Below are positions 9,711 to 17,958 of a stretch of 55,375 bases of DNA, piece after piece. Below the pieces are notes generated by a model, which saw nothing but the letters and a program-made list of their open reading frames with translations, did not search any database and was not told where the DNA came from. A program made the position numbers and the translations under genes. The DNA comes from Nitrospira sp. (lineage in GTDB: Bacteria; Nitrospirota; Nitrospiria; Nitrospirales; Nitrospiraceae). Positions within the stretch are counted from its first letter, which is position 1. Each line of letters begins with the position of its first letter. The stretch lies in contig JAHBWU010000015.1 in NCBI GenBank assembly GCA_019636835.1, positions 1 to 55,375 on the forward strand, written 5' to 3'.

Positions 9711-10730
9711 CTACCTGATCTGAACCAGAGTTTTGACCGAGTTCACCAACTCAGGAGTGACGATGCCGGCCACGGCGAGAAGATTGCGCATTTTGAGGTG
9801 AAATTGCCGCAGAGATTGATCTTGCCAACTCCGTTGTTGCGCCGCGAGATAAGTGAAATGCTTCACCCAGTTCGATGCATGATCCGGCACGACGCCGGTG
9901 AAGTCTTGAAACAAATGCACGGGCACAGGGCTGCCTGCTTTCGACAATGGCTTCAGCACCGAGATGAGATAGGGGCCGTCTTGATATGTCGTGCTGAGCT
10001 TGCTCAATAGAATTTGAGCGGCCGCATAATCGTAGGCGGCCAGCGTATTCTCTGCCCATTCTGCACTCGAATTTCCGGGCTTCGGAACCTTCGTCACCGG
10101 GATATAGGTGGCATTCAGTTCGCCTGGCGGCTGCTGCCTTTCAAGAAAATCATCGATATCCTGCATGATGCTTAAACAGGATCCTAAGATTCTGAGGTAC
10201 CTGGCTTTCTCTTCCAAGTTTTTTGGAGGGGCGCTGAAGAGCAGGTAGCTATAAAGTCCATAATTCAGTTTTTCAGCTTTGTTGGGCAGCAAGAACTGTC
10301 GAGCCGAAATCAAGCCCCCGCGAGACTTAATACCGATGAAGATCTCCACCTGACAGCGTGCCGTATCCAGACTTGGCACAGTGGCATGGACAATGGCGAC
10401 GATTTTCTTGGGCTGTTCGGTCGGCTTGATGGGGGCCGCGGTCAAATCCCAGCGCACATTGGCTCCCGTGCCCTGGATGCGGCCCTCCGTGACCTGCCAT
10501 TCAAAGGTGATCGGTTGCGCAATCGGTTGACCATCCGACCTACTCCCCCACGCCCGCAGTCCTACGCTGTCACCCTCGACGATGGCAGGTTGTTCCGTAA
10601 GACAAATCAGCTCCAATCCATCGGTGTCATCTGGCCTGACGTTCTCCGCCGCATGAACGGCGGAGGAGTAAGAGAGGGTTGCAATGAACCACAGCCCTAC
10701 CACAGTCCACACACATGAAGAGCGCCTCAT
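9711..10730 (-). CDS. Exported protein of unknown function coupled to a TIR protein
   Basis: A 339-residue protein with a clear Sec signal peptide (basic MRRSS, hydrophobic core, cleavage near AVHAAE). Residues 40-135 look like a beta-rich Ig/bacterial-surface type domain, and the rest is mainly helical. I do not recognise the family. Its ATG overlaps the stop of the upstream TIR gene as ATGA (10727-10730), so the two are almost certainly co-translated. It is convergent with the haem operon. The pairing of a membrane-anchored TIR protein and an exported partner is the best clue to its role. Confidence 0.78.
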   Translation of the reverse strand: MRRSSCVWTVVGLWFIATLSYSSAVHAAENVRPDDTDGLELICLTEQPAIVEGDSVGLRAWGSRSDGQPIAQPITFEWQVTEGRIQGTGANVRWDLTAAPIKPTEQPKKIVAIVHATVPSLDTARCQVEIFIGIKSRGGLISARQFLLPNKAEKLNYGLYSYLLFSAPPKNLEEKARYLRILGSCLSIMQDIDDFLERQQPPGELNATYIPVTKVPKPGNSSAEWAENTLAAYDYAAAQILLSKLSTTYQDGPYLISVLKPLSKAGSPVPVHLFQDFTGVVPDHASNWVKHFTYLAAQQRSWQDQSLRQFHLKMRNLLAVAGIVTPELVNSVKTLVQIR

Positions 10731-11437
10731 GTCCCCCCCCTTCTCCGCTCAACACGAATACGCCACAGACGTCTTACGCCAACCGCAAGTCCATAGAATA
10801 CCAATAACAAGACGAATGGCTCCCCATTCACGAACGGGGTGTTGGAGAGATAGGCCAGCGTGGCGGCACAGATCGTCAACACGGCAGCAATGCTGATCAC
10901 TGTGATATCCGGTTTGAGCCACGTCGACGACTCGGCTTCACTTGCATCGGTGGTCTCAGCACGTGCCTTGAGACCACCGACCGACTGGATGTTCTGAATC
11001 AAGACCTCCATGTCCGCCTTGCGTCGTATGTGAGTGTCCCCGATCTTATACGCTTGTTGATCACACAGGTGGCGCAGGTCCTCCGGCAGCTGTTCGGCCC
11101 GTGGCATAGGCGTCTCCTCGACCAGCACAGGAATCACCGTGACCTCAGGCCGATTCAGTGCGAGAGCGACCTCCTGGCGATGGACGTCGTCTGGGAGATC
11201 GAGACGTGGTTGGTGCTGTGCATCTACAGTGGTGAGCCATCGTGGCCCAATCACGACCAATACGACGGCACAGCGATCGAGTGCCTGGTTGATCTGATCT
11301 CGCCAATTACCCGCGTGCAGGGTGTCTTTGTCGAGAAAGACTTGGTCATTGCCGAACGCGCGAGCAAGGTCGTCGCGCAACGTCATCGCCCAAGGTGCAG
11401 CATCGGCCTGCCGGTAACTGATGAAGATTCCCGCCAT
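10727..11437 (-). CDS. Membrane-anchored TIR-domain protein
   Basis: A 236-residue protein with an N-terminal TIR domain (residues 1-about 145). The start MAGIFISYRQADA is the typical TIR beta-A strand with its SYR motif, followed by VFLDKD and a later VIPVLVEE segment. The C-terminal part has two hydrophobic stretches (about 175-195 and 205-222) that predict a membrane hairpin. Bacterial TIR domains often cleave NAD+ or make cyclic nucleotide signals in anti-phage defence, while others are signalling adaptors. The family's catalytic Glu cannot be pinned down by eye here. It forms a two-gene unit with the downstream exported protein. Confidence 0.85.
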   Translation of the reverse strand: MAGIFISYRQADAAPWAMTLRDDLARAFGNDQVFLDKDTLHAGNWRDQINQALDRCAVVLVVIGPRWLTTVDAQHQPRLDLPDDVHRQEVALALNRPEVTVIPVLVEETPMPRAEQLPEDLRHLCDQQAYKIGDTHIRRKADMEVLIQNIQSVGGLKARAETTDASEAESSTWLKPDITVISIAAVLTICAATLAYLSNTPFVNGEPFVLLLVFYGLAVGVRRLWRIRVERRRGGT

Positions 11438-11513
11438 ACGTTCCCCGATCTGTATCGCGACGTGGTTGAACTACCCACCCCTCCACTAATTACCGCGTGT
11501 GCGCCAGTGGCTC

Positions 11514-12893
11514 CTATAAAGCCACCCGCAGCCCGAACGTGCCGGCGTAGTTGTTGAAGTGTTCGTTGCCGACCATCGCACGGAAGTTCGTAAAGAATTG
11601 CCAACCATTCGGCAAGACCATCACAAGACCAGTCCCCAGATTGAAATAGTTCCGAACAGGGACATCATTCTTGAATTGAAACTTGGTCGCGTTGGTGCGG
11701 AAGTCTTGAGCGAATTGCACAGTGATCAGGCGCTGGGAGTTGGCGAATTCATGGATATAGTCCGCATTAAACTGTGGAACCAGGACGCCGAAGCTGGTGC
11801 TGAAAGCGGCTGATCCCTGGACTCCGAGGACACTTTGCAAAGAGTTGATCCATTGATCGTTGTACTTGAGTTCGATTCCCGTGCTGCCGTTTTCGGTGTA
11901 GTCACCAATCTGGGTATTGCTGTAGTTCACCCCCGCGCGTGGTCCAATGGTGAATCGGCCGATCGGATGGTCGTACCCAGTCAAGAGTCCGAGGGTGAAG
12001 ACATTGCCGTTAGAGTTGCTGGACGCAATACCGCTAATGTCGTTGACAGCGGCAGGGTTGTTTTGGGGTCGGGTCGGATCATTGGAAACGTTAGCGCTCA
12101 GAGCCCGAGCAACCAAATAATTATTGCGCGTGTAGCCCCCGGTCACCTGCATGAAGGTCCGGTCCGTCGGCAGATAGGAGGCGAACAAGAGGCCGCCATA
12201 AGAATTCGTGCTGAAATTACCGCCGCTCCTGAAGTTTCCATCGGTGTTGGAATAGCTGAAGGCCAGCCCGGCAACGAGTTTTTTGCTGAAACGATAATCT
12301 GCTCCGCCGGTGAAGCCAAAAATTGTGGACCTGTACCCATCCTGAAAGGTCGTAATGTCACGATTGAGGGATTCAACCAGCCCACTGGCAAAAAATCCCA
12401 ACCCGTTCCAGCGTCCCTGGCTGCCGCTGGTGAATGTCGCCGTTGACCCACCGTCGGCTGTCGTAGCGGCATACAACGGAGATGATACGGAAGAAGCGTA
12501 CCCAAGTGACAGCAGTGAGCCAAAGGGGTTGAGCCTCATGGAAGAGGATCGTGCATGTGTCTGGCCTTCCTCCTCTTCCGTCTCGTACAACCGTTGAAGC
12601 ACCCCCCTGTTCAAAATCGATGCGGCAGACCCTTGAACCGATGCAGCGCCACCACCTGCAGAACTGGCTGCGCCTGTTGGAGGGAAGGCACAAAGAGCAT
12701 CGAGTTCAGGACCGAAATTAGGTGAGCCTCCTACGGCCCCAAGACCCGCACAGTTGTTCTGTAAAAGTTCATCCACCTTCTGGTTAAGTACCTGTGCAGA
12801 GGCTCCTCCGGGCTCATAAACCTGAAGACCAAAGACAACCGCGCTCACGAGAATGAGGTGCCAACTCCTACGTTTCGAATTGTGTAGGATCAT
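11514..12893 (-). CDS. Outer-membrane autotransporter-type beta-barrel protein
   Basis: A 459-residue exported protein. A strong ribosome binding site (AAAGGAGGACCCC) precedes the ATG at 12893. The signal peptide ends near GGASAQ. Residues 30-150 form a short Ala/Ser/Gly-rich passenger. The last 280 residues or so alternate in the pattern of an autotransporter barrel and end in FGLRVAL, a plausible barrel-assembly signal with a terminal hydrophobic residue. The passenger is far shorter than in classical autotransporters, so it may be a simple surface barrel. The gene stands alone between the TIR pair and a long non-coding stretch. Confidence 0.85.
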   Translation of the reverse strand: MILHNSKRRSWHLILVSAVVFGLQVYEPGGASAQVLNQKVDELLQNNCAGLGAVGGSPNFGPELDALCAFPPTGAASSAGGGAASVQGSAASILNRGVLQRLYETEEEEGQTHARSSSMRLNPFGSLLSLGYASSVSSPLYAATTADGGSTATFTSGSQGRWNGLGFFASGLVESLNRDITTFQDGYRSTIFGFTGGADYRFSKKLVAGLAFSYSNTDGNFRSGGNFSTNSYGGLLFASYLPTDRTFMQVTGGYTRNNYLVARALSANVSNDPTRPQNNPAAVNDISGIASSNSNGNVFTLGLLTGYDHPIGRFTIGPRAGVNYSNTQIGDYTENGSTGIELKYNDQWINSLQSVLGVQGSAAFSTSFGVLVPQFNADYIHEFANSQRLITVQFAQDFRTNATKFQFKNDVPVRNYFNLGTGLVMVLPNGWQFFTNFRAMVGNEHFNNYAGTFGLRVAL

Positions 12894-13988
12894 GGGGTCC
12901 TCCTTTATTCTGGGTCTTCTCCTTCGCCAGTGAGGTGATTGCGGACTGAGTTCATCCTATCGGGTCGAGCCTATCCTTTCCCCTGGCGGGGGCCTTCTCG
13001 TTTGACCTTCTCGACGAACTGGACGCACGTCTCCGTCTGCCCTATGTGCGAGATGCCCCGTCAGGCTTCAGTCTCGAACCCCTTGCGACAGCATTCATGA
13101 AGAATCCTGGCTCTGGGAATATAGAGCACGCTCCGTACCTGATCTGATCTGCGTATGTCTTCTGTCATTGTCTGTGGTTGTTCCCAGCATTGCGCCTTGA
13201 GCTGAAGCTTCTAGAATGGAACGCAGTTCCTGTGAATCGAAAACGATCCAGTCATAAATCTAGAGAGATCCAGAGATCATCTCCTTCCCGAGCAGACGAT
13301 TGTGGTCTGACTTCACAATGAGGGTAAGCATGCGAGTGAGGAGGTTCAGACACAGATTCACTTTATCGCGTAAACCGCGAGTCCACCGCTGGAGCGAAAC
13401 GACCAGGGGCTTCGGGGCACTGACGATGCCCGGTACTGTTAGAGTGGGCCGGAAGTAGGGAATGCGGGAGAAGTCCCACAGGCGTTGGAGGGTATCGGCA
13501 GTCATGCCAGATCTCCAGGCCAGGTAGAACGCAGAATGCTCGTTCCTATCTCGCCGATGATACCATGTCTCGCGCTGCGTGGACCCACTCACCAAGGAGA
13601 AGAGCCCTTATTTTCTTACCATGCGAAAGAACAGATGCTGCTCAGGCCGGATCGCTGCCACGTTTAGATTAGCGACAATATCCATCTATGGATAAATGCT
13701 CATAGTCCTTCCCGGTCGAAATGTCCTTCAAGCTGCCAGGTCACGACATACGTCTATAAATATGATATCCGTCAAGACTGCCCTCGCTGTATCTGTGCAT
13801 AAAATCAGTCGAACGCCACTTGGCGAGGCGGCCCATTATAGGTACAATACCCGTATAGGTACAATGCCTGCCATCTGCAATGGGACGTTCCTGCTTGTTA
13901 AGCAAGAACCTGTCCTGGCAACGAGCATTTCCCGAAACTCCACCCCAGACCGATCACGGAGGGTCTGGAGCTGGGGCTATCTCACGAC
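12894..13988. other. Intergenic stretch of 1.1 kb without a supported gene
   Basis: No convincing gene is present. A minus-strand open frame at 13260-13595 (111 codons) has no ribosome binding site, and its product resembles nothing I know. A plus-strand frame at 13696-13992 looks like noise. Close to the caspase gene lies a tandem direct repeat of TATAGGTACAAT (13837-13848 and 13854-13865, period 17), which may be part of that gene's promoter region. Confidence 0.5.
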
Positions 13989-16478
13989 ATGAACACAGCC
14001 TGTAAAAGCATTCCCATCTCTTTCTTTACGGCGGCGACTCTTATGGCTGTGCTTTCGGCCTGTGCCTCAGATCCACCGCCGGTCGATTCGGTGACCGCTG
14101 TCACGGGGGCCGTGAATGCGCCGGGTGGCCCTGAAACCTATGAGGTCGTCGATTGTTTATTGCCGGGACAAATTCGCCAACTCGGCACACAAGTAACATA
14201 TGTCACTGACCGTCACCCCGTCCGCACAACCGCAGAAGATTGCACGATCCGGGGCGGCGAATACGTCGCGAGAGACCGAGCAGACTATGGGACATCCCTA
14301 AAAATCTGGCTGAGTGAAGCTCAAAAAGGGTCTGCGGAAGCCCAGTATTATGTCGGGACGCTGTATGAAAAGGGCGCAGGCGGACAACCCGATTATCAGC
14401 AGGCGGCGGACTGGTATCGCAAAGCCGCTGAGCAGGGAGACAAACGAGCGGCAGTTAGCCTTGGCCGGCTATACGAACAAGGCTTGGGTGTGCCGAAAGA
14501 TCCGGCGCAAGCCTTCACGTGGCTCGCGAAAGCGTCCGGTTTGAACGACGCCGCGCTGTCCCTCCTCACTAACAAGCATCTCCCCGACACGCAAGCCACG
14601 ACACGCATCCGCGAACTGGAGCAGGCGCTCGCTACCAAGGATCAGGAAATCAAGAAATTGACCGGCGAACTTCGGGACGTCAACAAAGAGGTCGCCACAC
14701 TCCAGACAACTGTGAGGGAACGAACCGGTCAGGCACAACAAGAGCGCGCGAAACTCAAGCAGAGTGAGCAACGGTATCAGACGCTTCAGGCTGACCTCGC
14801 CGCCTTTCGCGTACAGCCTGAGAAAAGTCAGCAGGCCGCCGCACTCGCACAGCAGATTCAGAAGCTTCAGGAAGAGATTATCCTCGAAACACACCAGCTG
14901 ACTAACCGCAATGTGGAGATTGCCCAGCTGCAAGCTCGTATCGCCGCGCTCGAAAAGAATGCCGACCGCATTCAAATCCTTGAACAAACAGTCGCCCGCC
15001 GTGACAGCGAAGCGCAGACCCTGCGAGAACAGGTTGCCGCTGCGAACCAGGACCTGAAACGGCTAGACGGCCAGCTCCAGGAACGCCAGCGGTTAGCAGC
15101 CGACGAGCGACGTAAGAGTCAAGATGCCGAGCAGCGCTACCAGACCGCGCGGGCAGAGTTGGAACAACTCCGCGCGAAACCTGATCAGTCCGCAGCCATA
15201 GCCAAGTACGAAGCGACGGTCAAGAAGCTTCAGGACGAAATGGACAGGGCGAGAGGAGAGCTTGACGGCCGGATTAAGGACGTCGTGCAACTCCAGCAGA
15301 AAATCGCCTCTCTCGAAGCCAACGCGGAGAAACAGGCCAAAGAACTTCAAGTCGCGTCTGTCAATGATCTCGGCTTCGACGGGCCCTCGCTGGAAATTAT
15401 CGATCCACCGCTCACCAAGACCCGGGGCATTCAGGTGAGCACAGACGAACTGGCCATTCCTGTCAGCACCGGCGCTCATCGTTCCGTCACAGGTCGTGTG
15501 CTGGCGCCGGCCGGACTCCGGACGCTGACGGTGAACGGAGAGAACATGAAGGTCAACGAAGACGGCGTGTTCACCGCGACCCTTGCGGCCCTTCGATCAA
15601 CCAGCGACGAACTGGCCGTCCAGATTCTCGCCGTGGACATGCAAAACAAGCGCGCCGCATTAAAGTTCCTCCTCAAAGCCAAAGGCACGGCGCACACGAG
15701 TCTCCAGGCGCCCAAACAGGACCTCTCAGACTTCGGCCGCTACCATGCCTTGGTTATCGGCAACGATCATTATGCGCACTGGTCGGAATTGAAGAATGCG
15801 ATTTCTGATGCCACTGCCGTCGCCAAGACATTGACGGAACGGTACGGGTTCCACGTCACGATCCTCAAAGATGCGACGCGCTCACAGATTATGAAGGCGC
15901 TCAATAAATACCGAGAAATTCTCAACGAAAAAGACAATCTGTTGATCTATTACGCGGGCCACGGACATCTGGAACCGGGCATCGATCGCGGTTACTGGAT
16001 TCCCGTCGATGCCGAGACCAACGATAATTCCGAATGGGTCCTCCTGCCGGCCGTGACCGACATGCTGCAACTCATCTCCGCAAAACACGTGATAGTGGTG
16101 GCGGATTCCTGCTTCGGCGGCAAATTAACGAGAAGTTCATTGGCGCAGTTGAAGCCGGGCTTGACCGACGAAGCACGGTTCGACGTGTTAAGAAAGCTGG
16201 CACAAGAGCGTGTGCGCACTGCCATGACTTCGGGTGGAGTCAAGCCGGTCCTGGATGCAGGAGGTAGCGGACATTCCGTCTTCGCCGAGGCCTTTCTTGG
16301 CGTACTGGAAGAGAACCCCACGATTCTGGAGGCCGAACGACTATTTTTAGCCGTCCGCACCCGCGTCGTCAGCACGTCACAGAAAATGGGCGCCGAGCAA
16401 ATCCCCACGTACGATCCTATCCACATGGCTGGGCACGAGACGATCGGTGACTTTATCTTCGTGCCGCGGGCACTCTGA
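13989..16478 (+). CDS. Caspase-like (peptidase C14) lipoprotein with Sel1 repeats and coiled coil
   Basis: An 829-residue multidomain lipoprotein. Lipobox SAC lies near residue 25. About 45-95 is a small domain with two cysteines (VVDCLLPGQ...EDCTIRGG). Sel1-type repeats cover about 110-185 (AEAQYYVGTLYEKG and a second copy). A long coiled coil runs from about 200 to 455. A short beta-rich segment precedes a C-terminal caspase-fold domain (about 580-829). The catalytic dyad is visible: His658 in YYAGHGH and Cys708 in VADSCFGG. Such proteins cleave substrates after basic or acidic residues in signalling or cell-death roles; the anchored, periplasm-facing location here is unusual. A truncated paralogue lies 333 nt downstream. 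Confidence 0.88.
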   Translation: MNTACKSIPISFFTAATLMAVLSACASDPPPVDSVTAVTGAVNAPGGPETYEVVDCLLPGQIRQLGTQVTYVTDRHPVRTTAEDCTIRGGEYVARDRADYGTSLKIWLSEAQKGSAEAQYYVGTLYEKGAGGQPDYQQAADWYRKAAEQGDKRAAVSLGRLYEQGLGVPKDPAQAFTWLAKASGLNDAALSLLTNKHLPDTQATTRIRELEQALATKDQEIKKLTGELRDVNKEVATLQTTVRERTGQAQQERAKLKQSEQRYQTLQADLAAFRVQPEKSQQAAALAQQIQKLQEEIILETHQLTNRNVEIAQLQARIAALEKNADRIQILEQTVARRDSEAQTLREQVAAANQDLKRLDGQLQERQRLAADERRKSQDAEQRYQTARAELEQLRAKPDQSAAIAKYEATVKKLQDEMDRARGELDGRIKDVVQLQQKIASLEANAEKQAKELQVASVNDLGFDGPSLEIIDPPLTKTRGIQVSTDELAIPVSTGAHRSVTGRVLAPAGLRTLTVNGENMKVNEDGVFTATLAALRSTSDELAVQILAVDMQNKRAALKFLLKAKGTAHTSLQAPKQDLSDFGRYHALVIGNDHYAHWSELKNAISDATAVAKTLTERYGFHVTILKDATRSQIMKALNKYREILNEKDNLLIYYAGHGHLEPGIDRGYWIPVDAETNDNSEWVLLPAVTDMLQLISAKHVIVVADSCFGGKLTRSSLAQLKPGLTDEARFDVLRKLAQERVRTAMTSGGVKPVLDAGGSGHSVFAEAFLGVLEENPTILEAERLFLAVRTRVVSTSQKMGAEQIPTYDPIHMAGHETIGDFIFVPRAL

Positions 16479-16811
16479 TAACATGCCCGCCCCTCGGAAA
16501 GCTGTTGGGCTGTCATCTGCCGGCAACGGATCGGATGGAAGCAACGGAAAGGAGGATACCCGGACTCTTGTCCAAAACAATTTCCTGATCGATGAGCGCC
16601 CCTCCTGAAAGCTCATTGTTCTTTCGCCGTCATCTTATCGAGACTCAACCACATCGTGGATACCTTTTCTCCGTTGAACAGCATGCAGCAATAACTCTCA
16701 TACCGCTAAGCACTTGAATAAAAAACAACCTAGCCACCCCAGACGCTTCAATGGCGCCTGCTACACTTCTTGATGACACTGAACGCTCAATTTTCAACAC
16801 AAGGAGCGATC

Positions 16812-17201
16812 ATGATCAATCTGAAGCCTGCCTCTGCCATAGATATTTCTCCAAAACTTTGCGATAGACCGATCACGATCCTAGCGGGGCGATCTCATGA
16901 CATAGCCCTCACATGCAAAAGTATTCTCGACTCTTTCTTTATGGCCGTGACTCTTCTGGTTGGACTGTCGGCCTGTGCTTCAGACTCTTCGTCAGTCGCT
17001 TCTGTGACCTCAGGAGGCGAGGTGATCAATGTACCGGATGGACCGAAATCCAACGAAATGGTTGATTGCCTGTTGCCCGGACAAGTCCGTCGGCTCGGCA
17101 CACAAATGACCTATGTCACTGAACGGCACCCCATTCGCACAACCAAAGAAGATTGCACCATCCGCGGCGGGGAACAGGTCCTCGGAGAGCAGCTAAACTG
17201 A
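16812..17201 (+). CDS. Short paralogue of the caspase-like lipoprotein N-terminus
   Basis: A 129-residue protein. The ATG at 16812 follows AAGGAGCG. Residues from about 35 onward repeat the first 95 residues of the caspase-like lipoprotein: CKSI..SFF, LSACASD, DCLLPGQ(V/I)R(R/Q)LGTQ, YVT(E/D)RHP(I/V)RTT, and EDCTIRGGE. The similarity at DNA level extends into the upstream region (ATCTCA[CT]GACAT), so this is a partial tandem duplication that stops before the Sel1 repeats. It has an extra N-terminal stretch ahead of the old signal peptide, so export is uncertain. It could be expressed as a stand-alone small domain or be decaying. Confidence 0.65.
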   Translation: MINLKPASAIDISPKLCDRPITILAGRSHDIALTCKSILDSFFMAVTLLVGLSACASDSSSVASVTSGGEVINVPDGPKSNEMVDCLLPGQVRRLGTQMTYVTERHPIRTTKEDCTIRGGEQVLGEQLN

Positions 17202-17489
17202 GAGGATGTCCCTGAATGTCTGACTGGGGACTCGGCAGGCTCGCTCTCTTCTCACCAGACCGTCCCTCAGCACCGCCGCAAACACCGGATCACCACGGAG
17301 AACCTTCACGGCTGATGCGAATTCCACATCCGATGGGTGCAGTGGTAGCGCCGATTCAGTGATCTCCTTTCTCACATCACGCCCAAAGTCGAAGTACCCG
17401 GCGCTGAGAGCGCCCTATCATCTCTACGTGCCTATGCTGACTCCAAGTTCGTCGCTTTTATAGCCAGATAGCTGTTATGCCCCTCACGC

Positions 17490-17657
17490 TCAACAGACAC
17501 CCGCGCTTCTGGTGAGGCCTTCCTTCATCGACGAGAACTTCTGCAGCAGATCCGCATATAAGACCTTGAGCAACCCATTCTCATGCTCCAATTCTCTCAG
17601 GCGCTTCCTCTCGGACGCCTTCCGGCTCTGCATTTCAGAGAATTTCGTTTTCCGCAT
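17490..17657 (-). pseudogene. IS3-family OrfA transposase remnant with internal deletion
   Basis: A 55-codon frame with a good ribosome binding site (AGGAGGGG, 6 nt before the ATG). It starts MRKTKFSEMQ, the usual OrfA beginning, then jumps directly to KRLRELEHENGLLKVLYADL, the usual leucine-zipper end. The central helix-turn-helix of about 30 residues is missing, and no OrfB follows. This is a deleted, inactive IS3-type insertion remnant. The rest of the 17202-17958 gap holds only a minus-strand frame around 17193-17400 that I cannot identify. Confidence 0.7.
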
Positions 17658-17958
17658 GTCGACCCCTCCTGGCTAAACGTGATTCGTGTGCAAAAACCTT
17701 ATCAAGGAACAGAGACATACAACGACTGAGCAAACTCGATACCAGACGGAGCTACTGAATCCATAATTCTTCAAAACCACTGCAAGAGCAGGCAGTTACA
17801 GTACTCAATAGAACACGGGACGGTATGGAATGGATTGTTGGCTGAATCAGATATGGTTCAAGTTAGATACCGGGATGAATCAGAAACGATACAGGCAACC
17901 AACCGAAATATTTTGGCGAAAGCCCTACCGGCTCAATGAAAGTGCGCGCGAAAAATAG

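Noticed and set aside
13260..13595. Minus-strand 111-codon frame
   Set aside because: No ribosome binding site and no recognisable family; kept only as a note in the gap entry.
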